Origin: Costus lasius
Lineage: Eukaryota; Streptophyta; Magnoliopsida; Zingiberales; Costaceae
Reading direction: 5' to 3'
NCBI GenBank assembly: GCA_027563935.2
Contig: CM050453.2
Location: forward strand, 87,704,665 to 87,768,664
DNA length: 64,000 bases
Shown: piece by piece, positions 45,771 to 57,704 of the stretch
Layout of the letters: every line of letters starts with the position of its first letter
How positions within the stretch are numbered: the first letter of the stretch is position 1
Program-made: the position numbers and the translations under genes
Notes under the pieces: model-generated
Told to the model about the DNA's origin: nothing
What the model saw: the letters and a program-made list of their open reading frames with translations, nothing else
The model's database searches: none

Positions 45771-47340
45771 TGACACGCTTCGCAAGTGCACAGATATGTC
45801 GAAGTAATATAAAAGATGTCGAATCCCACAAGGAACAAGGTTGAGTACTAGAAAGTCCGAGTCCTAATAGCTAGGCGAATCGAAACGTTGGTTTTTGAAG
45901 ACGGAAATCGAAAACAAACAAGTGCAACTACTTCGGTAGAGAAAAGATATAAGAGAGAATTCAGGGCTACGGCTTCCACCATGATGATAATCTTTTTTTT
46001 TTGTAATCGCACAAGAAAGATATTAGTTAATTGGTTTATTGGTTTTGCACAAGGAGTCTAACCCTAGGGTACAAGGTGTCCTCTCTCGAGTGATACACCC
46101 CAGTGTTCATTTTAGACTGACCTCCTACTCTCGCGGTTGATCGTTCTAAGATGAACCCAATGAGTTATATGGCAGACTATGAAATCCGCGAGCGAAGACC
46201 AAGCACTCTCGTGTCGAGGTTCCGCATGTTTTACTCAGAGGTTCGACTCTTACGATCCTTCTCTCGATATGAATCGTAACGGCTAACACGCGATATTACT
46301 CGGCCAAGGTAAAACCACGAAATAAATACGTCAAAGTAAAATATGCTCACAATTCATACCAAATAACATAAATAGATATAAAGTTTGTAATTAAAATCAT
46401 CAAAGGGTTTCCATCAAGCCCCGAAATAGGGTTTACGCTATAATCGTCATTGAAACGCTCAAAATCTCTCTTTTAATGAAATTAAAAGTATAAGAAAATG
46501 AAGCTAAGGGGAAGGAGATGATGAACCGAAGGAATCCTGAAGAATTCTTGATGATCGTGTGTCTCAATCTCCGAAAATCTCCAAAAGTCGCCTCTGTCGC
46601 CGTGTTCTTCCGCCCACGCCGCTTCTTCACGTGAATGCTTGATAGTTAAGGCATTAAAAATTGGGACTTTTATATTTCATCTGTTCGCCTCTGAAAGAGC
46701 TTTCCATAGACACCTCACTTGCTAAATTTGGACTCCAAACGAGTGAGAAATCATGGAAAAACCGAGTGGAACTCGATCTTGTTCGCGCCTTGGTTAGAAT
46801 CACGGGTGAACCCCGCTGGGTTCACCTACCCGTGATTCCCTCTGTGAGTTCAGACGAATAGAAGCGCGGTGAACCCGGTGGGGTTCACCCACCCGTGCTT
46901 CTCTCTGGACAGATCTCGGCCAAAGTGAAAACTGGTGAACCCGGTGGGGTTCACCTGGCCGTGATGCTTTCTAGACCTCTACTGGCTGACGACCGGGATG
47001 GTTCACCCGGCCGTGATTCTTACTGTGAAGTCCCTGCAGCCTGGCGAAGAATCTGGTGAACCCCATGGGGTTCACCTGGCCGTTTTTTTCAGGCTGACTC
47101 CGTTTAAGCTCAAATTTGACGTGTGACCTCGTCTTCATACAAGAAATCGTCTTATGGCCTTAGAAGCTTCAAAATATGTCGAAAAAGGGCGTTTTTACCT
47201 GAAATTCCATAAAAGTGCCAAAAAGTGAAGATTCTGAAGATATCAAGTAATTTAGCCTAAAAAGAGTATGAAAGTATTGAAATAAGCCTAGAATTAGCAT
47301 GAAATATCGATGAAAATTACTACTAAAATGCAACACATCA
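45771..47340 (-). repeat. Athila-3 LTR (1570 bp)
   Basis: On the minus strand it runs from TGATGTGTTGCATTTTAG to GCGTGTCA. The opening has TTTCATGCTAATTC and TTTCAGGTAAAAACG, paralleling Athila-2. The inner third has CTCTCGAG/CTCTCGCGG phrases, as in Athila-1. Confidence 0.82.
46803..47083 (-). repeat. Palindrome array in the Athila-3 LTR (GGTGAACC/GGTTCACC type)
   Basis: Five units near 46805, 46868, 46933, 46993 and 47055, about 60-65 bp apart. Each has GGTGAACC(N)5GGGTTCACC (the fourth is half-length) followed by GGCCGTGAT or a variant. Counted from the LTR start at 47340, the array begins after 257 bp. Confidence 0.88.
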
Positions 47341-49021
47341 AAATACCCCAGACTAAAATCTTTGCTTGTTCTCAAACAATAAAATAAGATGAGATACAAG
47401 ATAAGTATAAGAGCAATCTTTTGTGCTGAGATATACTTCCAAGTTAGAAAAACATTCAATAGCAATCCAAGATCTAATCAGGAGAAATTAAGTAAATGGT
47501 TACTTCAAGTGTTCAACAGTTTGATCCCATAATAACTAGATGTTAAACAACCTAGTAAGCAACAAACATAGGATTCAATCAAGCCTACACTCCACACTTA
47601 TGCAATTCTAATGTCTCCAAATCAAATCGTTGGGGTTAACTCAGATGTTTTATGTGGAGTATGATACATTGATTATTGCATTGGACTTCAACTCATAACC
47701 TTAGGTACCATTGCCAATTTTCGCAATGCCAAGTAGAGGAGTCTTTTTACTGATTTCAACTTCACATCCCTTAGAATTTAACTCATGTCCTTCGGTACTA
47801 CTGCCAATTTTGCGCAGTGCCAAGTAGAGGAATCTAAGGGTGCAAATTTTATTTTTGTTTTTTTTTATTCATGCTCAGCAGTTGATAACATATCCTTTTT
47901 GACAAATGCAGTGTCTCCCCAACAACAGAAAGGAATCCAAAGAATAACTAAGAGTGTATATATCTCAATACGATTCTCATGTAAGATGCAAGCTTGAGTT
48001 GATTTAACAATCAAAGAAATGTTTGACCTACTAATGAACAACTCAAAGACAATCCAAAATACAAAATTTCTAAATCATAGAATATATGGATATAATCAAA
48101 AAGAATCTCTAACAAGGAGGTATTATCACCAATATCTGATTATTCTTAACCAATAATGCATTCAACTTTCAAAGTTTTGAAATGGCTTTCATAGGACAAG
48201 ACTGACAAGACTCATGCACATGTGAATTCAGCAAAAAATTTTATACAGCATGTATGAGAAGCATAATAATCATAACAAAGTAAGGTCACAGGTAACAGGC
48301 AAGAAAGTAATCTCATACAGTCACAGGGTGGGGCCTGAAGATGTGGACCAGGTCCACAAATATAATGGCATATAAGATACAATGCCACAGAATATCCATC
48401 TCAAAGTAAAAGTATCCATCTAAACATAGTAAAGTCAAGGTGTCATAGTCATGTAGCCGCATGCAGAAAAGAGAATAGAAACCAGAATGCAGAAAGCTCA
48501 CCCACTCTAAAAGTTTGCATAGTCCTCTATGCAATACCGTGCTGTGAGAGGAGTGGATGACGCTGATGGTCTGGGAAGCTACCTCCGCTTGCGCGAGTGA
48601 GAGCCAGAAGCCCTGGAGCTCTTGCTCTTCCCGCGTCTGGTGTAATCAGGCTCGGCCTCGTCATTAGAAGAAATGTTCATGCGAGCGTCCATGATTGGTT
48701 CTTGCTCTTCCCGCGTCCGGTGTAATCTGGCTCTTGCTCTTCAGAGAGGGCGGATAGCCGGTCGTCCATGATTGATATCTTCTCCCAAACAGAACTCATC
48801 ATTTTATGCTACCTCTGCATATGGGCTTCCATGGACTCCCAATGCGAAGATTGGTTCTGCTGGATGTGGGTAACGGCGGTGTCCAGGTTATCAATCATCT
48901 CCCGTTGATGGAGTTGCTCTTGTCTGATTTCCTGCAACATGGACATCATAGAATCGTGAGAGGAGGTGCCACCAAAGGAAAATGCTCCAGGTGCTGGTGG
49001 TGCAATGTCGACTGGGTCGGG
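47341..49021 (-). other. Athila-3 3' untranslated region with polypurine tract
   Basis: On the minus strand, GTCTGGGGTATTT directly precedes the LTR and is the polypurine tract, within the GAACAAGCAAAGATTTTAGT context typical of Athila elements. The remaining ~1.6 kb has no frame. Two copies of CTTGCTCTTCCCGCGTC plus GGTGTAATC at 48621 and 48702 form a short duplication. Confidence 0.7.
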
Positions 49022-49988
49022 CTATGCGTCCTCAACTGGCTGGATGCGCCAGTTTCCATGGACTCTTACTGATGTGCGCTCTGGGTTCGGTAGTGGAAGG
49101 CAGAATGGGATCCCTTTGAATGTCATACAATAGGAATCTCCCTTGTGAACAATCAGCTTCATGGCAACGCAAGACTCGATGTCAAGCCTGTTGCTGCTAG
49201 TGGCTTCCAGTGTGCCGTATGAGATGATGCCCAAGGAAACTGCCAATGGTGTAATCAGGCCGCCGATCACAATCGCTCCTTTCAATGAACGGGCGGCACG
49301 GCTAAATTTCTTTGCCAAATAATACCCAGAGTCCACCCTAAAACTGTGCAGCATACACCAGAGATAAAAGAGCTCGGTCTGCCGAACCATACCATCACTC
49401 TCACCGTGGCCAAATAAGGTGTGGGCCAACACGTGGTGGACATACTTGAGCACAAGGTTGCATAAACTAGATGCACGAGCCACGCGAGCGGAATAGATGT
49501 GCTCGTTAGTAATTGCGCCCCAAAAACCCTGCTCACTGAACTCAGTGGGGACCCTGCGAACACAAGGCTCCGGAAAACCAAAAATACCATGCAATTGTGT
49601 GTGAGAGAGAGAGGGTGTGTTCGATGTTACCCAACCAAAATGTCAAACGTCCTGGATCGTCCTCGAGAATAGGATCGGCCTTCACTTCCAAAGAACTCAG
49701 AAATTCCAAAGTCACGCTAACATAGGTGGGAGAAAATAGTCGCTGGAACTGCTCCAAACCCACTGCAGCATACATCATGTCGACGTCATCAAGCTTCCCA
49801 AGCATCTGCAGTGTACCTCTATCAAGATACCTCGTGTTGAGGACCCGGCGCTGGCGCAATATCTGATAGCGTTGTTCTTGGTCAGCGTCGCGAAAGATAA
49901 TCCCGAACTCGTTCGGGGCAGAGGCATATGGCTGTGATCGGCTGGAAGGAGTGCACCCATGGCGAGAGGAAGAAGAGCCTGGAGTCAC
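49022..49988 (-). pseudogene. Athila-type ORF downstream of pol, one frameshift
   Basis: Two overlapping minus-strand frames (49542-49988 and 49022-49594) give one domain of the plant Athila ORF / putative plant transposon protein type: RYLDRGTLQMLGKLDDV, LFSPTYVSVTLEFLSSLEV, RLTFWLGN, then GFWGAITNEHIYSARVARAS, YVHHVLAHTLFGHGESDGMV, LFYLWCMLHSFRVDSGYYLA and IVIGGLITPLAVSLG. A frameshift near 49600 joins them imperfectly. The function is unknown; it occupies the position sometimes called env-like, but I see no signal peptide or membrane segment here. Confidence 0.75.
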
Positions 49989-50034
49989 CGCCGAAGATGG
50001 TCGGCAAGATGGAGGTGTAGGCGTAGGCTCATAC

Positions 50035-51574
50035 TGAAAATCCCCTAGAACAAGGGGGGCGAAACCCTAATAGGAGGCGCAACAAAACCTCTAGCGGAAT
50101 CTAGGGTTTCTAACAGGATCGCATAGCATGTAATATCTTCAACTTTCAATGAGAAGGGATTCTTACCATTGCCATCGCTTAGATGGTGTCTTGGAAGGAA
50201 AGGCGCAAATGCTCCTTCTCCTAAGGTGACGCACACAATTGATGTCGCCTACTCTGATCTTGGTGCTCCTTGTGCTAGCAAGGTTCCAAGAAATCGTTGT
50301 CGAATGGAAGGGGAGAGAATCCTTTGCTTGGCGATTACTTCCTTCTCCTTTTTCGTCAACCTCTTCACCACACGAGAGTGCAAGCCGAATACTCAAGTTG
50401 GCGACGAGAGATGAGGAGAGTCTTAGGCGTGAACGTGAGGCGTTCCCACGTTTAGAAGTCATGGCTTCTAAATTTAGTAAACCCCGAGCGTTCATGCGAC
50501 CATGGGTTCACCCCATGCGCAAACTCCTCTTAGATTGAACCATGCGCTCAACCAATGAGCTGGTTCAAATCGATTTGGTTTAATAACCAAATAAACCAAG
50601 CAATCAGTCCAGACCACAATAAACCCTAAGGCTCTTGATCTGACCGTCGATCTCTTGATGCTCCTGATCTCACCGATCTAGCATCCAATCTCTCGATCGA
50701 AGCTTACCGATCTCAAGCCCTAATCAATCAAACATGATCAGACCAGATCTCACTCACAATCAGAGATTAAATCCCTTTAAACTGAACCTGAACAATTCAG
50801 TCCACACGATCTGACTTAAGTAAGCCATATCATCAAATTGTGCGACCCTGAGGGTTTCCTTTAAATGTCGGTAACGATAACTCATGTTATCACGATCAGT
50901 GAGGGGTATCTAGCAACACATCACTGTCTCCCGATATAAAGGAAAGAGTCTTCCAAGACTGCACCCAAACCACAGCACAAGTGTGAATCCAATTCACCTG
51001 GCATGCAAATATCCTTTGCCACTGGATGTTCTTATTGGACAAGCGTGTCAAGCTTGTAGCTCCAATATGATGAGCATGATTAGATCAGATGAACATAGTC
51101 ACCTGGGTATGGCCATACTCTTTTCTCAATCATCTCATCCAGGGGGCCCCTTTAGAATATCACACTCCTTAAACAAGGAGACGGCAATCCTATGTCTATC
51201 ACTAGTGCCCTAACCTGACTCAAGCTCACCATCCAAGATAGTCTATAACCATTATGTTTCAAATGATATTGAACTACCTCAAAACAATGACAATCATCAT
51301 TTAGAAAACACAAGTGATCTCAAGTCAGAGGAAATGTGCCACTTGTCGCAATCAAGGATTATTCACATTGTGACAAGCAATTGAATATCCTAGTAGGGTC
51401 TGTCCAGTACATCCAATGTACCCATGAGTCTACATCTTATTCCATGCTCGAAGCATCCTATAAGATTAGAACACATATTAGTCTTAACCACATCAAGGCT
51501 GTCTCATGTTCACCAAGATATCTCGACTAAGGACTTTACTGCATGTCAGCCTAGCTGAACAGCTTTGAGACATT
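50035..51574 (-). repeat. Copia-D left LTR, part 1
   Basis: Begins TGAAAATCCCCTAG and matches 62439-63980. It breaks at GACATT, where copia-C entered, and resumes at 60741. Confidence 0.9.
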
Positions 51575-53268
51575 TGTTGGTCCCCTTCAAGGGGGAGCGC
51601 AAAACCCTAAGCATGCACAAATCTCAATTGCATGGGCGGAATTAGGGTTTCCATAGATCGCATGTAGTATATCTATAAGATTAACTTTGTTTGCTTATAA
51701 AGATCAAGAGAAGATCTCTTACCATAGCCATGATAAAGGGTGGCGACTTAGAAGCAAGAGGGCAAGTAAGCACTCCTCCAAAGATAACGCACACTAGATG
51801 AGAGATGGCTACCCTTTCGGATGTTCCTTGTGCTAGCAAGGGATCTCCAAAACTTCCTTGTCGTGTGTAGATGAAGAGAGGTGCTTGGCCGAGAGCTTCG
51901 TTGTGCAAGAGTTCCCCTTTCTTTTTTCTTGTCGAATGAAGATGACAAGAGAGTAATTGGGCAAATGGCGTTAAGGCTTTCATTCAAGTGATGGCGTTAC
52001 ACTTCCAAATATGGAAGGTTATGAAGCCATGCGACCACTTGAAGAAAAACCGCCCAAAATGCCTTCAATCCTTGAACCATACGTTCACCCATGTGAACCG
52101 GTTCAAGCCAATTAGGTTCAACTCAATTCGGTTCAAAAAACCAAATCAAACCAGCCCAAGCCATGGTCTAGATCTCTTTGAACCAAATGGTTCAAGATCC
52201 AACCGTTCATCTCTGGATGCTCTTGATCTCTCCGATCTAGCATCCACACTCTCGATCGAAGCTTACCGATCTCAAGCCCTAATCAATCAAACATGATCAG
52301 ACCAGATCTCACTTACAATCAGAGTCTAAACTCCTTTAAACTGAATCCAAACAATTCAGTCCACATGATCTGACTTGAGTAAGCCATGTCATCAAATTGT
52401 GCGACCCTAAGGGTTTCCTTTAAATGTCGGTAACGACAACTTACGTTATCACCATCAGTGAGGGGTATCTAGCAACACATCACTGTCTCCCGATATAAAG
52501 GAAATAGTCTTCCAAGACTACACCCAAATCACAGCACAAGTGTGAATCCATTTCACGAGGCATACATGTTTCCTTTGCCACTGGATGTTCTTATTGGACA
52601 AGCATGTCAAGCCTGTAACTCCAATACGATGAGCATGATTAGATCAGATGAACATAGTCATCTGGGTATGGCCATACACTTTCTCAATCATCTCATATAG
52701 GGGGGCCTTAGAACATCACACTCCTTAAACAAGGAGACGGCAATCCTTTATCTATCACTAGTGTCCTAACCTGACTCATGATCATTATCCAAGATAGTCT
52801 ATAACCATTATATTTCAAATGATATTGAACTACCTCAAAACAATGACATTCATCATTTAGAAACACAAGTGATCTCAAGTCAAAGGACATGTGCCACTTG
52901 TAGCATACAAGGATTATTCACATTGTGACAAGCAATTGAATATCCTAGTAGGGTCTATCCAGTACATCCAATGTACCCATGAGTCTACATCTTATTCCAT
53001 GCTCGAAGCATCCTATAAGATTAGAACACATATTAGTCTTAACCATATCAAGGCTGTCTCATGTTCACCAAGATATATCGACTAAGGACATTACTGCATG
53101 TCAGCCTAGCTGAACAGCTTTGAGACATTATTCAGTAGTACACTTATTACAGCAGACAAGGTAACAACCTGAATAACAACCATTGCCTTTATAAACTTAA
53201 GAGTTTATACAATGATACTATTACAATCCCAAGGCCTCAAACATTAGCCTCAAGTGCATACCCCAACA
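51575..53268 (-). repeat. Copia-C 3' LTR (1694 bp)
   Basis: Bounded by TGTTGG and CCAACA. It contains TCCCCTTTCTTTTTTCTT near 51913, absent from the other LTR, which explains the 18-bp length difference. Confidence 0.93.
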
Positions 53269-53270
53269 AT

Positions 53271-53281
53271 CTCCCACTTGC
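53271..53281 (-). promoter_or_regulatory. Copia-C polypurine tract
   Basis: On the minus strand AAGTGGGAGAT directly precedes the 3' LTR, as in copia-B. Confidence 0.85.
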
Positions 53282-53288
53282 ACTTAAT

Positions 53289-56200
53289 CTAATGGTTGAG
53301 AAACCTCAAACCCATATTATTACAGTGCTTCTCATGCTTCTGCTGCGCCAGAGGCTTGGTAAGCGGGTCTGCCAGATTGTCATCTGTATGAACCTTGCAT
53401 ATTTTGATCTCGCCACGATCTATGATCTCCCGGATCAAGTGAAACCGTCTCTATATGTGCTTGGACTTCTGGTGCGACCGTGGTTCCTTTGCTTGTGCGA
53501 TGGCTCCAGTGTTATCACAGAAGATAACCAAAGGATCGACACTCGAAGGAACAACACCAAGTTCTGTCACGAACTTACGAATCCACACTGCCTCCTTGGA
53601 TGCTTCCGAGGCTGCAACATACTCGGCTTCTGTTATGGAATCAGCAACAGTTGACTGTTTGAAACTCTTCCACACCACTGCTCCACCATTCAAGCTAAAA
53701 ACATAGCCTGATTGCGATCGGAAATCATCCTGGTCCGACTGGAACAAAGCGTCAGTATATCCTTCTATACTGAGTTCTTCCTGACCACCATATATCAAGA
53801 ACATATCTTTGGTCCTCCGCAGATATTTTAAAATGTTCTTGACTGCAATCCAGTGTGCCTGACCTGGATTACTTTGGAAAAGACTGGTCACGCTTAACCC
53901 GTAAGCAACGTCTGGGCGAGTACATAACATCGCATACATAATGGACCCAATAGCCGAAGCATAAGGCGTATTGTCCATTTCATCTTTCTCAGTCTGTGTT
54001 TGTGGACACTGACTCTTCGAAAGATTCAGACCATGTCTGACTGGAAGATATCCTCTTTTAGAATTCTCTAAATGGAATCTCTCCAGAACTTTATCGATGT
54101 AAGTACTCTGGCACAGCCCGAGAAGCCTCTTAGATCTATCCCTGTAGATCCTCACACCTAATACATAGGCTGCTTCTCCTAGATCTTTCATCTGGAAACA
54201 TTTCCTTAGCCATGCTTTAACAGCATGCATTTCAGGAATATCGTTTCCAATGATTAAGATATCATCGACGTAGAGGATTAGGAATGTAATCACGCTCCCA
54301 CTAAACCTCTTATACACACACGGGTCATCTTCGTTCTTGATGAAACCAAACTCAGAGATTGATTCATCAAAACGAATATTCCAGCTTCTTGATGCTTGTT
54401 TCAGTCCATAAATGGACTTCTTTAACTTGCATATTTTATGACGATCTGATGGATTAGTGAAACCTTCAGGTTGTGTCATATACACATCCTCATCCAGATT
54501 TCCATTAAGGAAAGCTGTTTTCACATCCATCTGCCAGATCTCATAATCGTAATATGCTGCTATCGCGAAAAGAATCCGAATAGACTTGAACATAGCTACA
54601 GGAGAGAAAGTTTCATCATAATCTATCCCGTAGATTTGTTTGAAACCTTTCGCAACTAGCCTGCCTTTATAGGTAACCACGTTACCATCCATGTCAATCT
54701 TCTTCTTGAAGATCCATTTACAGCCTATAGGGATTACTCCCGGAGGCGGATCAACCAAATCCCAGACTTGGTTATCTGACATGGAGTCTATCTCGGCTCG
54801 CATAGCTACAAGCCATCTAGCTGACTCCGGTCCACTGACCGCATCCGCATAAGTAAGGGGTTCATCATTATCAATGATGTAGACTCCGTCATAGCGCTCA
54901 GGCTGTCTACGGATCCTACCCGATCTTCGCGGTTCCCGTGATATCTGAGCCTCAGGTTGTTCAATAACCTGATCCACTGGCTCATGCACATCCAACTGTG
55001 CTTGACTACTTTGTCCTTCCTCTGGATTCTCATCCAGCTTTATTTCTCTCCCACTGGCCTCTTGCAGAAGAAACTCCTTCTCAAGAAATATGGCCGTCCG
55101 AGCAACAAATACTTTGTTCTCTTTGGGATCGAAGAAATAATAACCCTTAGTTTCCTTAGGGTAACCGACAAAGATACATTTCTCAGATCTGCTCTCCAGT
55201 TTCCCAGAGGCGAGCTTTTTGACATAAGCCTCGCAACCCCAGATCCTGATAAATGTCAAGCTCGGCTGTTTCCCATACCATAGTTCATATGGCGTCTTTG
55301 AAACGGCCTTGGATGGCACTCGGTTTAGTACCTTTGCAGCTGTTTCCAGTGCAAATCCCCAAAAGGAATATGGAAGAGTAGCCTGACTCATCATAGAACG
55401 AACCATATCAAGTAACGTTCTATTTCTCCTCTCGGACACACCATTCCATTGTGGTGTTCCTGGCGGAGTGAGCTGTGAGATAATCCCACACTCCTTTAGA
55501 TAGTCAGTAAACTCTCGACTTAGGTATTCTCCACCTCGATCAGAACGAAGTGCCTTGATATTTCGGCCTAGCTGATTCTGTACTTCATTTTTGAACTCTT
55601 TGAACTTGTCAAAAGATTCACTCTTATGTCTCATAAGATAGACATAACCATACCTACTGAAATCATCAGTAAAGGTAATGAAGTACTGATAGCCACCTCT
55701 GGCATGTTTACTAAATGGCCCACACACATCACTGTGTATAAGGTCAAGTAAACCTGAAGCCCTTTGACCTTTGTTAGGAAAAGGAGACTTCGTCATTTTA
55801 CCCATTAAACAAGCTTTGCATGTATCAATCTCCTCATAGGAGAATGATCCCAGCAGTCCATGATCATGCAACCGCTTAATGCGCTTCTTGTTAATATGGC
55901 CTAAACGATTATGCCATAACAAGGTGCTGTCTTCAGCATACTTGGCTTTCTTAATATCAACACTTTGTATAGAACTTTCCATGTCCAACATGTATAACCC
56001 ATTGTTAATTGAACCAGTTGCATAAACAATATTATCTAAAGATAAAACACACTTTGAAATATTGCATTCAAAGGCAAATCCTTTCCTGACAAGAGCAGGA
56101 ATAGAGACAATATTTTTAGTAATACTGGGAACAAAGTAACAACTGTTTAGTTCTAATACAATGCCAGATGGTAATGAGATGAAATAGTCTCCTACAGCAA

Positions 56201-57173
56201 CAGCAGCAACCCGTGCCCCGTTTCCAACGCGTAGGTCCACCTCATGCTGTCCCACCTGCCTTCTTCTCTTGAGTTCCTGTACATTTGAACAAATGTGAAC
56301 TCCACATGCAGTGTCCAACACCCATGAAATAGAAGAAGATGATATCATGACCTCAGTCACAAATATACCTGAGCCAGAAGCGATGCTTCCCCTCTTATCT
56401 CCTTGGAGCGCTTTACAGTCCTTTTTCCAGTGACCCAGCTGGCCACAGTGGAAACACCTGTTGTCCTTCGCCCGCTTCACCTTTTGTTTCAGAGCCTTAC
56501 TGTAGTTCTTGACAGGGGCCTTGCCCTTCTTCCCCTTCTTCTTGTTCCTCGAAGGAAACATCAAGACAGAGGTTGAAGGCTTTCCCTTCAGAGTTTCCTC
56601 AGTAGTCAAGAGCATATTGAGCAGCTCTGCCGGAGTACAATCGATCTTGTTCATATTAAAATTAATAATGAACGCATCGAAAGAGGGCGGGAGAGACTGC
56701 AGAATTATGTCTACAGCAAGCTCCTGGTTGATGGTATGCCCCAGTTTCTCTAGAGCCTCCTTGTGCCCAATCATCTTGAGCACGTGAGCTCCCACTGGGC
56801 TCCCTTCAGCCAGTTTGCTCTGAAAGAAAAGCTTGGTCAGATTATAGCGTTCTGTCCTCGCCTGTGCAGCATACAGCATCTTGAGGTTCGCTATAATCTC
56901 TATAGCCGACATATCCTCATGCTGACGCTGCAGCGGTGGCGTCATAGACGCTAGCATTAGGCAAGCGACATCAATGCTATCATTGACATGCTTTTCATAG
57001 GCTCCGCGAACCGCCCTTGCGGCGTTCGCAGCGGGTTGAGGCGGCACAGCCGTCTCGAGGATATACAGTTTCCTCTCAGCCTTAAGAATGATCTTAAGGT
57101 GTCCGAACCAGTCTGAGAAGTTTGGCCCAGCAAACTTCTCCCTTTCCAGTAGGGATCGCACATTGAAGCTCAT
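53289..57173 (-). CDS. Copia-C gag-pol polyprotein, one premature stop near the C-terminus
   Basis: The frame is open for 1240 codons from the ATG at 57173 to a TAG at 53451-53453, with about 53 further codons in frame to the natural stop at 53289. Domains in order: gag capsid (residues 1-235); zinc knuckle CFHCGQLGHWKKDC (about 239-252); protease with DTAC (about 284); GAG-pre-integrase (about 425-470); integrase core with SDVCGPF, LRSDRGGEY and NGVSERRNR (about 480, 542, 579); reverse transcriptase with YVDDILIIG (about 968); RNase H (about 1140-1240). The stop replaces the Gln codon kept in copia-D and removes the LADPLTKPL tail. Whether RNase H works without it is uncertain. Confidence 0.93.
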
Positions 57174-57365
57174 GGTGTTCGTTGCTGCAGGAATCTACAA
57201 CAATGCAAGAACAGCAAGGTTAGTATCAATGTTTAGAATCAATCCAGGACTTAAGAAAGATTCTTTTCTCACTATTTTATCTGGCTGAAAAATCCAGCAA
57301 AACAGCCCGAAAGAGTAGAACTCTTTTAGTGAGATGGGATCCAGATTTCATACTTGGTCTCCGCG

Positions 57366-57381
57366 TCCCGCTCAGGCGAGA
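57366..57381 (-). other. Copia-C leader hairpin 2
   Basis: In sense RNA, UCUCGC-CUGA-GCGGGA forms six pairs including one U-G wobble; on the opposite strand the wobble would be an A-C mismatch. It lies 193 nt upstream of the gag ATG. Confidence 0.7.
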
Positions 57382-57691
57382 TAAGATGCACAGAGAGTAC
57401 AAGCACTAATCTCTAGTTGGCTGTCCCAGCCAATCGCCAACCCGTGCGATTCCCCTTCATCTGGGCAATCCAGCAGACTATGCCAACTGAGTTGGTACAA
57501 CACAGTCTCTGACCCCACAGATGGCTGCCTCCATGTGCTACCATATGCGCCACATATGTAGCCTACATGGTCAAGCTGACCCGACCTACTCCCTGGACCA
57601 CCACGTGCTATGCTGAGCAACGAGAAGGGATAAATCCCTACTCTGTAACACGCAGGTGTAATCCCGCACCGTCTGAAGATAGATGGACGTG

Positions 57692-57704
57692 CCCACTGAG
57701 TGGG
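57692..57704 (-). other. Copia-C leader hairpin 1
   Basis: CCCAC-TCA-GTGGG in sense orientation, 326 nt from hairpin 2. The loop is three rather than four bases. Confidence 0.6.

Larger units (their letters stand above)
45750..50034 (-). mobile_element. Athila-3: 3' half of an Athila-like element plus a primer site
   Basis: On the minus strand: an Athila-type ORF (49988-49022), untranslated DNA, a polypurine tract, an LTR (47340-45771), then a tRNA-Asp primer site. The 5' gag-pol half is missing, cut by copia-D at 50035. An LTR preceded by a polypurine tract and followed by a primer site indicates two elements once joined through one LTR. Confidence 0.8.

Noticed and set aside
51336..51530. 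A 64-codon ORF recurring four times nearly unchanged (51336, 52891, 60358, 63757)
   Set aside because: It lies in the four related copia LTRs. Conservation is due to the recent LTR copies, and there is no codon-level evidence.
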